DNA of 64,000 nucleotides. Origin: Ulvibacterium sp965228935. Lineage in GTDB: Bacteria; Bacteroidota; Bacteroidia; Flavobacteriales; Flavobacteriaceae. The stretch spans positions 4,278,001-4,342,000 of the forward strand of contig NZ_OZ245846.1 in assembly GCF_965228935.1 (NCBI RefSeq). The letters run 5' to 3'. Made by a program: the position numbers and the translations under genes. Below the pieces are notes generated by a model, which searched no databases, was not told where the DNA came from, and saw only the letters and a program-made list of their open reading frames with translations. Positions 10,375-19,043 of this stretch are shown here, piece after piece (within the stretch, counting starts at the first letter, position 1; each line of letters begins with the position of its first letter).

Positions 10375-11205
10375 CTATTGGCCTACAAAGTTGACCAAGG
10401 TCCCGATATGATCAATGCTAATACGGATTTCATCACCGACCAATAAGGTGAATTCATCAGGTGGAATAATGCCCGTGCCGGTCATCAAAAAGCAGCCCTT
10501 GGGAAAATTGCATTCCCGAAACAAAAAATCAACCAGTTCCGAATGCTTTCGCTTCATTTGGTCGATCATGATTTCAGAGGAAAACACGGTTGAGTTATTT
10601 CTTAAAATCTCAAGTCTTATTTTTGACTTTGGATCTATCGGACTGTCTGGTACATAAAGGCATGGCCCCAAACCGGCGCAACCTTCGTAAGTTTTGGCTT
10701 GGGGAAGATACAATGGGTTTTCGCCCTCAATACTCCGGGAACTCATGTCATTGCCTATGGTATATCCTTCAATGGTTCCTTCCGAGGAGATGAAGAGGGT
10801 AAGTTCCGGCTCCGGCACGTCCCAGCCTGAATCCTTTCGAATGCGTACCGTACCTCTATTTCCTACAGTACGTTGTGGGGTGGCCTTAAAAAAAAGTTCA
10901 GGTCGTTCGGCATCATACACGCGGTCATAGAACGTTCCACCACCCGCTTTTTTGGATTCTTCCATACGTGCTTCCTTACTACGCATATAGGTTACCCCCG
11001 AAGCCCATATTTCTTGGGCACCTATTGGAGTAACGGTATTTTGTAAAACATCTTTCTCCACCAGTGAAAAACCTTTGATGTCTTCCAACAAAGCCTTGTG
11101 TAGATTTTTTCGGTTGATGAAGGCATCCCATTCGTCAACTTCCCCAAAATAAAATGAATCTCCTATTTTTACTACGGCACCTTCCTCCGTCTTGTAAATT
11201 TGCAT
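10375..11205 (-). CDS. Fumarylacetoacetate hydrolase-family enzyme
   Basis: A 276-residue cytoplasmic protein of the FAH superfamily. The C-terminal FAH fold is recognised from EPELTLFIS (Glu132 and Glu134 as likely metal ligands), GYTIGNDMSSR (Asp153) and the conserved tail stretch LMTGTGIIPP. The family hydrolyses or dehydrates diketo or keto-deoxy acids; members in sugar-acid pathways act on 2-keto-3-deoxy or 2,4-diketo-3-deoxy sugar acids. The internal ASGVTYMRSKEARM and YEGCAGLGP segments recall the 2-keto-3-deoxy-arabinonate dehydratase-like group. The gene is divergent from the mannonate reductase gene and sits within the hexuronate cluster, so a keto-deoxy sugar acid is the most likely substrate; that assignment is inference. 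Confidence 0.85.
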   Translation of the reverse strand: MQIYKTEEGAVVKIGDSFYFGEVDEWDAFINRKNLHKALLEDIKGFSLVEKDVLQNTVTPIGAQEIWASGVTYMRSKEARMEESKKAGGGTFYDRVYDAERPELFFKATPQRTVGNRGTVRIRKDSGWDVPEPELTLFISSEGTIEGYTIGNDMSSRSIEGENPLYLPQAKTYEGCAGLGPCLYVPDSPIDPKSKIRLEILRNNSTVFSSEIMIDQMKRKHSELVDFLFRECNFPKGCFLMTGTGIIPPDEFTLLVGDEIRISIDHIGTLVNFVGQ

Positions 11206-11328
11206 GTAAATTGATTTGTAGTATTCCTGCTAAATTTAATCGTTTTTTGGATACTTCTATATCAAACAACGTCTTTGTTTAGTTTTTAAACCATATTGTT
11301 TTATCTTGGGCGCCTAATCTATCGGAAC

Positions 11329-12138
11329 ATGATGTTCAACATTGCAAAAAAGGTGGCCGTCATCACTGGGGCCAGCGGCGCCTTGGCAGGAAGTATAGCC
11401 ACTAGTCTTGCCGGAGCGGATGTAAAACTGGCCTTATTGACCAGAAAAAATGAGGCTTTGTGGAGCCTCGTAAAGGAAATTCGCACGAATGGTGGAGTTG
11501 CCCAGAGTTATGAGGCAGATATACTTTCGGAAGAATCCCTCCAATCCGTTAAGGAGGAAATACTGAAAGACTTCGGGAGAATCGACATACTGCTGAATAT
11601 TGCAGGAGGCAACCTTCCGGGAGCGACCATTGCACCGGATAAGACGATTTTTGACATGTCCATGAGCGATTTCAAAAAAGTAACCGATCTAAACCTCAAT
11701 GGAACGGTGCTTCCCTCCCTGATCTTTGGAAAAGTAATGGCGGAACAACAGGAAGGGGTAATCATTAACTATTCCTCAATGGCCGTAGATAGGGTCATAA
11801 CACGGGTAGCGGGATATTCGGCCTCCAAGGCCGCCATGGAAAACTTTACGCGATGGCTGGCCGTTGAAATGGCTACAAAATTTGGAGATAAAATTCGCGT
11901 CAATGCCATTGCACCTGGATTTTTCATAGGAAAACAGAACAGGGAATTATTGACCAATCCTGACGGCTCCTATACGGAGCGTGGCAATGCCATTATCCGG
12001 AACACTCCCATGGGACGTTTTGGGGAAGCCGAAGAATTGAATGGTGCGGTACACTTTTTATGTAGTGACGCAGCGCGATTTATCACTGGAGTGGTTTTAC
12101 CCATAGATGGTGGTTTTAGTACATATAGCGGGGTTTAG
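11329..12138 (+). CDS. SDR-family oxidoreductase, probable D-mannonate oxidoreductase (fructuronate reductase)
   Basis: A short-chain dehydrogenase of 269 residues. The N-terminal cofactor motif is TGASGALAG (13-21), the structural NIAGG motif follows, and the catalytic Tyr163 and Lys167 are in YSASK. The C-terminus VVLPIDGGFSTYSGV is typical of the SDR proteins that replace UxuB in Bacteroidota. The gene lies immediately upstream of mannonate dehydratase in the same direction, so reduction of fructuronate to mannonate is the natural role; the substrate itself is inferred. I chose the ATG at 11329 (with ATG 11332 directly behind it) instead of the upstream ATG at 11296, because the protein then starts just before the Rossmann strand as in relatives. 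Confidence 0.85.
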   Translation: MMFNIAKKVAVITGASGALAGSIATSLAGADVKLALLTRKNEALWSLVKEIRTNGGVAQSYEADILSEESLQSVKEEILKDFGRIDILLNIAGGNLPGATIAPDKTIFDMSMSDFKKVTDLNLNGTVLPSLIFGKVMAEQQEGVIINYSSMAVDRVITRVAGYSASKAAMENFTRWLAVEMATKFGDKIRVNAIAPGFFIGKQNRELLTNPDGSYTERGNAIIRNTPMGRFGEAEELNGAVHFLCSDAARFITGVVLPIDGGFSTYSGV

Positions 12139-12167
12139 GAGGTTCAAGGTTCGAGGTTTAGAAGTTA
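12132..12167 (+). repeat. Degenerate heptamer tandem repeat
   Basis: The bases around and after the stop of the SDR gene form successive 7-mers: GGTTTAG, then (after one base) AGGTTCA, AGGTTCG, AGGTTTA and GAAGTTA. The first unit contains the stop codon. It fills most of the gap before the mannonate dehydratase gene. No function is evident. Confidence 0.6.
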
Positions 12168-12195
12168 AAGCAAATCAACTGACAATAATATAATT

Positions 12196-13410
12196 ATGTT
12201 ACAAACATGGCGATGGTACGGGCCTAGTGATCCCGTTAGCCTACAGGATATCAAACAGGCCGGCGTACAGGGCATTGTTACGGCATTGCACCACATTCCC
12301 AATGGGGAGATATGGTCGGTGGAAGAAATCCATACTCGAAAAAAGGAAATTGAAAAGTCCGGTCTGGTATGGTCCGTAGTAGAATCCCTGCCCATTCATG
12401 AAAGTATCAAAACACAAACGGGCGATTATAAACTGCACATAGAGAACTACAAAAAAAGCTTGGTTAATCTGGCGCAAAACCAAATTAAGATCGTTTGTTA
12501 CAATTTTATGCCAGTGCTGGACTGGACGCGTACGAGCTTGGATTATCGTGTTTCGGACGACTCCAAAGCTTTGGCCTTTGAACACGATGCCCTGGCCGCT
12601 TTTGATCTCTTCGTGCTGAAACGACCTAATGCAGAAGAAACCTATACCGATGCCCGGATAAACAGTGCCAAGGCTTATTTTGACAAAATGTCCGAAACGG
12701 ATATCTGGGAACTGGTAAAGACCATTATAGCGGGGCTACCAGGTTCCTCGGAGGGCTATCCTGTCCCTGGGAAAGGATATGATTTAAAAAAGTTTCAGGA
12801 AATTTTGGATACGTACCAAGATATTGGCGAGACCGAAATGCGAAATCATTTGGTGTATTTTTTACAGGAAGTGGTGCCGGTTGCCGAGGAACATGGGATT
12901 TTAATGTGTATTCACCCGGACGACCCACCGTTTTCCATTTTAGGGTTGCCCAGAATTATGGGTACCGAAGCGGATTATGCCCATATTTTTGAAAACGTAC
13001 CATCCGTACATAACGGAATTACGTTCTGCACAGGTTCCCTAGGAGCCAGGGCAGACAACGATCTGGTACATATGATGGGGCGTTTTGCGGACCGTGTCCA
13101 TTTTCTACATTTGCGAAGTACCCAACGTGATGATAAATCCGGTAATTTCTTTGAGGCCAACCATTTGGAGGGAAATGTGGATATGTATGGCATGGTCAAA
13201 AGTGTACTTACGGAAGAAAAAAGAAGAAAATCGATTGGAAGATCCGATTTTCAAATACCCATGCGGCCCGATCACGGCCATCAAATGTTGGACGATTTAC
13301 ACAAAAAGACCAATCCAGGATATTCCGCTATAGGACGCCTAAGGGGATTGGCCGAGCTTCGCGGTCTTGAAATGGGAATCAAAAAATCAATTCCAGAATT
13401 GATGGATTGA
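12196..13410 (+). CDS. uxuA: D-mannonate dehydratase
   Basis: A 404-residue cytoplasmic enzyme of the UxuA family, which dehydrates D-mannonate to 2-keto-3-deoxy-D-gluconate. The N-terminus TWRWYGPSDPVSL and the segment VTALHHIPNGEIW are diagnostic, and the metal-binding TIM-barrel motifs CIHPDDPP, FCTGSLGA, HLRS and RPDHG are all present. Length agrees with the E. coli enzyme (about 394 residues). The gene follows the SDR mannonate oxidoreductase by 57 bases and converges with glucuronate isomerase, whose stop lies one base away. The substrate is therefore made by the neighbouring gene products and the product feeds the KDG kinase encoded a few kilobases on. Confidence 0.96.
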   Translation: MLQTWRWYGPSDPVSLQDIKQAGVQGIVTALHHIPNGEIWSVEEIHTRKKEIEKSGLVWSVVESLPIHESIKTQTGDYKLHIENYKKSLVNLAQNQIKIVCYNFMPVLDWTRTSLDYRVSDDSKALAFEHDALAAFDLFVLKRPNAEETYTDARINSAKAYFDKMSETDIWELVKTIIAGLPGSSEGYPVPGKGYDLKKFQEILDTYQDIGETEMRNHLVYFLQEVVPVAEEHGILMCIHPDDPPFSILGLPRIMGTEADYAHIFENVPSVHNGITFCTGSLGARADNDLVHMMGRFADRVHFLHLRSTQRDDKSGNFFEANHLEGNVDMYGMVKSVLTEEKRRKSIGRSDFQIPMRPDHGHQMLDDLHKKTNPGYSAIGRLRGLAELRGLEMGIKKSIPELMD

Positions 13411-13411
13411 C

Positions 13412-14821
13412 TTAATCGGCGAAATTAAAATAGTCCTTCGCATTTTGATAGCAAATATCGCTCACTATCTTTCCCAACCATTTTTCATCGGCGGGCAGTT
13501 CCCCATTGGTGACATCCTGACCGATAAGGTTACATAAAATCCGTCTGAAATATTCATGTCTTGGGAAGGACAGAAAACTTCGGGAATCGGTCAGCATACC
13601 CACAAAACAGCTTAAAAGGCCCATATTGGAAAGTGCGTTCATCTGCTTTTCCATACCATCTTTTTGATCTAAAAACCACCAACCGGAACCGAATTGCATT
13701 TTCCCTTTCATTGATCCATCATTGAAATTGCCCACCATGGTCGCCAATACTTCATTATCCGCCGGATTCAAATTGTATGCCACGGTCTTGGCCAATTCGT
13801 CCGTGCTGTCCAAATCGTTCAAAAATTCCCTTAGGCTCCTGGCCTGGGAAAAATCCCCAATGGAATCAAAACCTGAATTCGGCCCCAATTGGGTCAACAA
13901 ACGTTGGTTGTTGTCGCGAATGGCCCCTAAATGAAATTGTTGGGTCCAGCCTTTTTTATGATAGCAGCGACAAAGAAACAAAAGGGTACGGCTTTTGAAA
14001 TAGTGTATTTCATCGGTCGAAAGTGCCTTGCCTTCTTTTACTTTGGAAAACAGTTTTTCGCAATCATGCACGCCTTCCGCGTAATAATACATTTGTTCCA
14101 ATCCATGATCGGACAGGCGGCATCCATTTTCATGGAAGTAATCGATACGATTTCGCAACGTATCCAACAAATCGGAATAGGAATTAATCGGTTTTCCCGT
14201 GGTGTTTTCCAACTTTTCCAAATAGGCAAAAAAAGCGGATCCACCTTCTATGGCAAAAGCATTATCTGGTCGAAAGGCAGGAAATACTTTAAAGCTCGTT
14301 GCTTTTTGTTCCAAAATGCTTTGATGATGCTCCAAGGAATCTATAGGTTCGTCCGTAGTACAGACTACTTCCACATTTTGTTGCTCCAATAAAGGGATGG
14401 TATGATGCGATGGTTCTTGCAGCATTGCAGTGGTCTTGTCATATATGGATGCGGCACTTTCCGAAGTCAATAGCTCCGTTACTCCAAAATAACGCTGCAA
14501 TTCCAAGTGTGTCCAGTGATACAACGGATTTCTGACCGTATAGGGCGTGGTCTCTCCCCATTTTAAAAACTTATCCTTGTCCGATGCGCTACCGGTGATG
14601 TATTTTTCGTCGATTCCAAGTGTCCGCATAGCACGCCACTTGTAATGGTCCCCGGCGAGCCAGATCTGGCTTATGTTTTCAAAAACCCGATTCTGGGCTA
14701 TTTCATGGGGAGGGAGATGATTGTGGTAATCCAGTATAGGGAGTTTTTTGGCATGGTCATGATATAAAATCTTTGCAAAATCATTGTTCAGCAAAAAATC
14801 ATCGGTAATAAAGGTTTTCAT
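13412..14821 (-). CDS. uxaC: Glucuronate isomerase
   Basis: A 469-residue member of the amidohydrolase-related UxaC family, which interconverts D-glucuronate with D-fructuronate (and galacturonate with tagaturonate). Recognisable stretches are LPILDYHNHLPP near residue 30 (metal-binding His-x-His), the CTTDEPIDSLEHH segment, and the C-terminal GMLTDSRSFLSFPRHEYFRRILC that is nearly invariant in the family. Length equals the E. coli enzyme. It is the third gene of a leftward run KDG kinase, KDPG aldolase, UxaC, starting 6 bases after the aldolase stop. Together with the convergent uxuA pair this supplies the first step of uronate breakdown. Confidence 0.97.
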   Translation of the reverse strand: MKTFITDDFLLNNDFAKILYHDHAKKLPILDYHNHLPPHEIAQNRVFENISQIWLAGDHYKWRAMRTLGIDEKYITGSASDKDKFLKWGETTPYTVRNPLYHWTHLELQRYFGVTELLTSESAASIYDKTTAMLQEPSHHTIPLLEQQNVEVVCTTDEPIDSLEHHQSILEQKATSFKVFPAFRPDNAFAIEGGSAFFAYLEKLENTTGKPINSYSDLLDTLRNRIDYFHENGCRLSDHGLEQMYYYAEGVHDCEKLFSKVKEGKALSTDEIHYFKSRTLLFLCRCYHKKGWTQQFHLGAIRDNNQRLLTQLGPNSGFDSIGDFSQARSLREFLNDLDSTDELAKTVAYNLNPADNEVLATMVGNFNDGSMKGKMQFGSGWWFLDQKDGMEKQMNALSNMGLLSCFVGMLTDSRSFLSFPRHEYFRRILCNLIGQDVTNGELPADEKWLGKIVSDICYQNAKDYFNFAD

Positions 14822-14827
14822 ATGCTA

Positions 14828-15496
14828 TTAACTTCTCAACTTTTTAATCAAATCCAATGTTTTGCGAACACTGTTTTGCAGTTCCCCAAAATCTTTGTTG
14901 GCCAATATTTCTTTGCTAATAAGTTTGGAGCCCATACCCACGCAAGTCACTCCCGCATCGAACCAAGCCTTGAGGTTCGATTCTTCCGTACTTACCCCTC
15001 CGGTAGGCATGATGCTTGTCCAAGGTTGAGGGCCTTTGATCGCCTTTACAAAGCCTGGACCATAGGTAGAACCCGGGAAAAGCTTTATGATTTCGCAACC
15101 CATTTCCTCGGCTTTGTTTATTTCCGTAAGCGAACCACAACCGGGGGACCATAAGACTTTACGCCGATTGCAGACCAAGGCAATATCTTCCCGTAATGAC
15201 GGTGTTACAATAAAATTGGCCCCCATCTGCATAAACAAGGATGCCGCCGCCGCGTCGGTAATGGAACCCACACCCATAATCATTCCTGGTAACTCCTTCA
15301 CGGCATATTTGTTCAATTCCAAAAAAACCTCGAATGCGAAATCACCTCGTGCCGTAAATTCCAACAGGCGTGCACCACCATCGTAACAAGCCTTTAGCAC
15401 CTGTTTTCCTAATTCAACATCAGGATGGTAAAACAGGGGAACCATTCCGGTTTCCTGCATTACACCAGCCACTTCTATTCTTGTATGTTGCGCCAT
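14828..15496 (-). CDS. eda: 2-keto-3-deoxy-6-phosphogluconate (KDPG) aldolase
   Basis: A 222-residue class I aldolase that splits KDPG into pyruvate and glyceraldehyde-3-phosphate. The Schiff-base lysine is Lys138 in EIIKLFPGS, and the phosphate-binding MPTGGVS motif follows. The early EFTARGDFA and the FIVTPSLRED stretch match the Eda/KdgA family. It lies between KDG kinase (gap of 70 bases) and glucuronate isomerase (gap of 6 bases), so it completes the hexuronate branch of the Entner-Doudoroff route encoded here. Nothing is missing relative to the family. Confidence 0.96.
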   Translation of the reverse strand: MAQHTRIEVAGVMQETGMVPLFYHPDVELGKQVLKACYDGGARLLEFTARGDFAFEVFLELNKYAVKELPGMIMGVGSITDAAAASLFMQMGANFIVTPSLREDIALVCNRRKVLWSPGCGSLTEINKAEEMGCEIIKLFPGSTYGPGFVKAIKGPQPWTSIMPTGGVSTEESNLKAWFDAGVTCVGMGSKLISKEILANKDFGELQNSVRKTLDLIKKLRS

Positions 15497-15566
15497 GTTT
15501 CTCGGTTATTGGTTAGGTCCAAACTGTTATATCCAAATATTTTAAAATACCCCTATATCCTATAAA

Positions 15567-16607
15567 TTATCTAGCTACCCTACCGGAGGCGTCGCCTCCC
15601 ATGAGCTTTTGTACCTCGGCAACGGTAACCAGATTAGCATCACCTTTAATGGTATGCTTCAAGCAAGATGCAGCAACGGCAAAATTCAATGCGTTCTGGT
15701 CGTCATCGGGATATTGTAACAAACCATAAATTAAACCGCCCATAAAGGAGTCACCCCCTCCTACTCTATCCACAATATGTGTGATTTGATACTCCGGTGA
15801 TTTAAACATGGTCTCCCCATCATACAACACCCCCGCCCAAGTATTGTGGGAAGCGGAAATGGAACCCCTTAAGGTAGTTATCACTTTTTTGGCATTGGGA
15901 AATTTTTTCATCATCTGTTGACAGACCGACAGAAATGCCTCCGCCTTAACATGTTCTCCCTGTGTAGTAATGTCCAATCCCTCTGGCTTGATGCCAAAAT
16001 GTTTTTCGGCATCTTCCTCATTGCCCAAAATAATGTCGCAGTAAGAAGTTAATTCGGTCATAATTCCCTCAGGTTCAACTCCGTACTTCCATAATTTAGC
16101 GCGATAGTTTAAGTCCGTGGATACCGTTACGCCCTGTTTTTTTGCGGCTTTCACGGCTTCCAGGCAAACGTCGGCAGCACCTTGGGAAATTGCAGGGGTA
16201 ATGCCTGTCCAATGAAACCATTCAACTCCCTCAAAGACGGCGTCCCAATCTATCATGCCTTTTTCTATTTCGGCCATTGCCGAATTCGCACGATCGTAGA
16301 CGACCTTGCTACCGCGACTTACTGCACCGGTCTCCAAGAAATAGATGCCCAGACGGTCACCTCCAAAAACGATCTTATCCGTACCCACACCTCTTTTTCG
16401 CATTTCCATTAGGGCACATTCCCCAATATCATTTTTTGGCAATCGGGTGACAAAATCCACGGGAACCCCATAATTGGCCAAGGACACCGCAACGTTGGAT
16501 TCCCCGCCACCATAGACGACGTCAAAGCTTGTGGTCTGGGAAAACCTTAAAAATCCAGGGGGAGAAAGGCGAAGCATAATCTCACCAAATGTAACTACTT
16601 TCTTCAT
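15567..16607 (-). CDS. kdgK: 2-keto-3-deoxygluconate (KDG) kinase, PfkB family
   Basis: A 346-residue ribokinase-family sugar kinase. The start VVTFGEIMLRLSPPG and the substrate motif GGGESNVAVSLANYG match KDG kinases, and the catalytic base Asp286 is in the PfkB signature DRVGGGDSFMGG. The protein should phosphorylate KDG to KDPG, which the adjacent aldolase then cleaves. It is the first of the three genes kdgK, eda, uxaC on the minus strand. About 166 bases separate it from the NTF2-like gene upstream, so it could be read from its own promoter or through the upstream exported-protein genes. Confidence 0.93.
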   Translation of the reverse strand: MKKVVTFGEIMLRLSPPGFLRFSQTTSFDVVYGGGESNVAVSLANYGVPVDFVTRLPKNDIGECALMEMRKRGVGTDKIVFGGDRLGIYFLETGAVSRGSKVVYDRANSAMAEIEKGMIDWDAVFEGVEWFHWTGITPAISQGAADVCLEAVKAAKKQGVTVSTDLNYRAKLWKYGVEPEGIMTELTSYCDIILGNEEDAEKHFGIKPEGLDITTQGEHVKAEAFLSVCQQMMKKFPNAKKVITTLRGSISASHNTWAGVLYDGETMFKSPEYQITHIVDRVGGGDSFMGGLIYGLLQYPDDDQNALNFAVAASCLKHTIKGDANLVTVAEVQKLMGGDASGRVAR

Positions 16608-16773
16608 GTATTCAATTGATTTTAACCGCTCGTAAAATTGAGCTATTTAAACAAGAAATCAAAATTACGATTTGCAAAAAAACTGGACGTATGATATGAT
16701 CCATAAAATGGATCAAATAGGTAAACCTAACAATTCCGTTCTTTCCGTAGAAATTTAAAACGCGGAATGCGGG

Positions 16774-17211
16774 TCATAATTTATAGGCCTGTCTTGCGAG
16801 AAGCAGTAATTGTCCATCACTCTTTTGAAAAACCAGCATAATCCCGATATGGACATCAACCGGCTCCCCGTTATTGGCCCCCTTTGCGGTCATGATGTGA
16901 CGGGCTATGGCGGTGTTGCCATAAATTGTAATTTGATCTTGGGAGGTATTTATGGATAGAAAATCAAAGGGGCCGTTTAGCAGAGCCTCTATAAATTCAG
17001 CTTGATTTTCCAGAATTCCACTGGAATGTCCATAGGTAAGATTCTCGGAAGTAATCTTTTCCAATTTTTCCTTTTCGGGATGTACCAAGGCCTCATTTAG
17101 GTTTTCTACGGCCTTTACGACCTCATCTTTGTTGATTACATCCTGCCTTGATGAACAGTTTAAAGTCACTAATGCCAAAAAGAAGGACAAACCAAATATA
17201 TATGTTCTCAT
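16774..17211 (-). CDS. NTF2-like (DUF4440-type) exported lipoprotein
   Basis: A small protein of 145 residues with an N-terminal lipoprotein signal (VTLNCSS). The rest looks like an NTF2/SnoaL cone fold: an N-terminal helix pair (VVKAVENLNEALVHPEKEKLEKI), the LTYGHSSG strand, AEFIEALLNG, and ending in LLLARQAYKL. Proteins of this fold bind or transform small hydrophobic or sugar-related ligands, but no function is assigned to this one. I used the ATG at 17211 because it begins at the signal peptide; an in-frame ATG at 17241 adds ten unlikely residues. It is downstream of the jacalin-like and RraA-like exported proteins, which suggests a joint periplasmic task. Confidence 0.7.
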   Translation of the reverse strand: MRTYIFGLSFFLALVTLNCSSRQDVINKDEVVKAVENLNEALVHPEKEKLEKITSENLTYGHSSGILENQAEFIEALLNGPFDFLSINTSQDQITIYGNTAIARHIMTAKGANNGEPVDVHIGIMLVFQKSDGQLLLLARQAYKL

Positions 17212-17275
17212 TACCAAAAAATTGAAATTATATGTTTTCATATGTGTGGAGGAATTTCACCAAACTTTTGAACCT

Positions 17276-17869
17276 TTACTCTATGGGCCAAAAAACAAGC
17301 CCAATCGTTTCTAAATGACCACGGATGGAGGAGCCCCAAAAACCCATCAAACGACCTAGATACTCTCCCGTAGGTTTTTTATTAAGGACCAACCTAAAAT
17401 TTAGATCCCCCCTGATACCACCATATTTCGGGGTAGTGCTCCCGTCATCAAAAATAAAGGCCAAACTATCAACAAGCCAGCCTGCAGCCCCACTAATTCC
17501 GACCAATTTTCGATTATCCGAGACAAGATACTTTTGCTGGGCCACACCTTTTACACTTCCAAAAGAGAACGTTCTGACCTCTCCTTTCCGCTCTATCTCA
17601 AATTGAAAACCCGCTATGGTCTCAAAACCGCGAGATGGTGGATTTTTGCTAACATACACCTGGATACTTTTTAGTACATCATCCGGTTCAAAAGCAATCA
17701 CCTGTACCGATTTGCCCTCCTGAGCTTGAATACCCCCGACCCTGTTACCGTAGTGCACCTCACCTAGGAGCGGCTTATGGTCTTGTAGTACAACTTTTTG
17801 CTGACCAAACCCGACTTGGTAACCCAACAGCAAAAGGTATACGCTGAAAAGTACAGTGGGCAGCTTCAT
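17276..17869 (-). CDS. Exported jacalin-like lectin-domain protein
   Basis: A 197-residue secreted protein with a clear signal peptide ending near GYQVGFGQ. The mature part carries repeats of the jacalin/mannose-binding lectin pattern: an opening GEVHYGNRVGGIQ, then LVGISGAAGWLVDSLAFIF and a second HLETIGLVFWPI strand pair near the C-terminus. That pattern suggests a beta-prism carbohydrate-binding module with no catalytic domain, so it may hold glycans at the surface or in the periplasm. The ATG at 17869 is preferred over 17920, since it starts at the signal sequence. It lies between the NTF2-like and RraA-like genes on the same strand. The lectin call rests on pattern similarity only. Confidence 0.6.
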   Translation of the reverse strand: MKLPTVLFSVYLLLLGYQVGFGQQKVVLQDHKPLLGEVHYGNRVGGIQAQEGKSVQVIAFEPDDVLKSIQVYVSKNPPSRGFETIAGFQFEIERKGEVRTFSFGSVKGVAQQKYLVSDNRKLVGISGAAGWLVDSLAFIFDDGSTTPKYGGIRGDLNFRLVLNKKPTGEYLGRLMGFWGSSIRGHLETIGLVFWPIE

Positions 17870-17939
17870 GAAATTCGCTACTGAATTGAAGCGGATTTTG
17901 AGGAATTCCATAACTCTCATGACAAAGACAAAAGAAAGC

Positions 17940-18875
17940 TTATCGTTGTGAATCCATGTAATCGTCCAATTCCTTTCGGGTCATGGGGAGCTTGCTATCC
18001 GGATACGCTTTGAGCCATTTCCTAAAATCGGCTTTGATGGCATCCGTCCATTTCGTATCTATTTGACCAGGGGTATATGTTTTTTCCCGTAAACGCTGAA
18101 AACCAAATTGGTCACGTAAACTGACCACTTCGGATGCCAATACCAATTTTGCCACTAAATGTGAAGGAATAAAAATTGTACCATATCTATTGGCGAGTAC
18201 CACGTCCCCAGGCAACACTAAGGCCCTGCCAATACGTATGGGCGCATTAATGGACGTCAACATTTGTTCCTTGAGAAAAGAGGGGTCATCACCGCGGATC
18301 CAGCCATTGAATCCCTTGATATCGCGTAAGCCTTTTAAGTCCCTTACCCCGCCATCAAAGATTACCCCGTTCTGGGAATTGGCATAGATGGCATTTCCCA
18401 AGTTGGATCCTATTAGGGTGCCATCAATTACACGACCATAACCATCGGCAACATAAACATCCCCGGGTTGTAAAATCTCAATAGGCCATGAATTACTACC
18501 GCCGATTGTGTCACGGTTTTCTTGGGCCCCCTTAATTTTTATCAATTGTTTAAAGTCGGGACGTAAAGGCATGTATTGGGCCGTCACCACGCGACCTGTC
18601 ATAATGCTATCCGGGTGAATAATCTGCCAGTTGCCCTCATATTGGTTGTGATAGCCATGGCCTCTTAAATAGCCCCAGGCTTCTTCCATTTGAATTCCCT
18701 TTAACCTTTTTAACAGGGCATCCGAAACCTTGGGCCTTCCGTCATCAAAACGCGGACCTGTCCAACTGGAAGTCAATTCTTTAATATATTCAGGAGTAGA
18801 TGCTACCCCTTGTGGACGTACAAGTGCAAAGGAGCAAATAAATAGAAGGGTAAAAACAAAATTTTTGTTTGTCAT
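17940..18875 (-). CDS. Exported RraA-like family protein
   Basis: A 311-residue protein with an N-terminal signal peptide (VFTLLFICSFALVRPQ). The body has the RraA/HMG-aldolase-family fold: DVYVADGYGRVIDGTLIG, LGNAIYANSQNGVIFDGG and VRDLKGL, followed by LPGDVVLANRYGTIFIP. The family includes 4-hydroxy-4-methyl-2-oxoglutarate aldolases and the RNase E inhibitor RraA; genes like this are often mislabelled dimethylmenaquinone methyltransferase. Export is unusual for the family and makes a periplasmic role on a sugar acid or lactone conceivable, but this is inference. It lies 168 bases downstream of susD, behind a probable terminator. Confidence 0.8.
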   Translation of the reverse strand: MTNKNFVFTLLFICSFALVRPQGVASTPEYIKELTSSWTGPRFDDGRPKVSDALLKRLKGIQMEEAWGYLRGHGYHNQYEGNWQIIHPDSIMTGRVVTAQYMPLRPDFKQLIKIKGAQENRDTIGGSNSWPIEILQPGDVYVADGYGRVIDGTLIGSNLGNAIYANSQNGVIFDGGVRDLKGLRDIKGFNGWIRGDDPSFLKEQMLTSINAPIRIGRALVLPGDVVLANRYGTIFIPSHLVAKLVLASEVVSLRDQFGFQRLREKTYTPGQIDTKWTDAIKADFRKWLKAYPDSKLPMTRKELDDYMDSQR

Positions 18876-18950
18876 GATTTCTATGTGTATTTAGGTTGGA
18901 AGGGTACTACGATACCCTTCGAAAATAAGCTAAAAATATGAGATTAGATG

Positions 18951-18994
18951 AAAAAAGTTGAACTCCCCCAAACTTTTGGCCTGGAGGAGTCAAC
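18951..18994 (-). terminator. Probable intrinsic terminator after susD
   Basis: Read on the minus strand, GTTGACTCC at 18994-18986 pairs with GGAGTTCAAC at 18966-18957 (one bulged base), and six T residues follow at 18956-18951. It sits 50 bases after the susD stop. Leaky termination here would lower expression of the RraA-like and following genes relative to SusC/SusD. A second small perfect hairpin (AAGGGTA/TACCCTT) lies at 18900-18919. Confidence 0.6.
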
Positions 18995-19043
18995 GACAAC
19001 CAAACTAACTCTAACAACTAGTATTTTAATTACAATTCCTATT

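Noticed and set aside
11274..11308. Promoter for the SDR-uxuA genes
   Set aside because: TTTG and TATCTTGG are present but with a 24-base spacer and one mismatch, too weak to list.
13931..14392. 153-codon ORF on the plus strand
   Set aside because: Antisense to glucuronate isomerase with no family resemblance.
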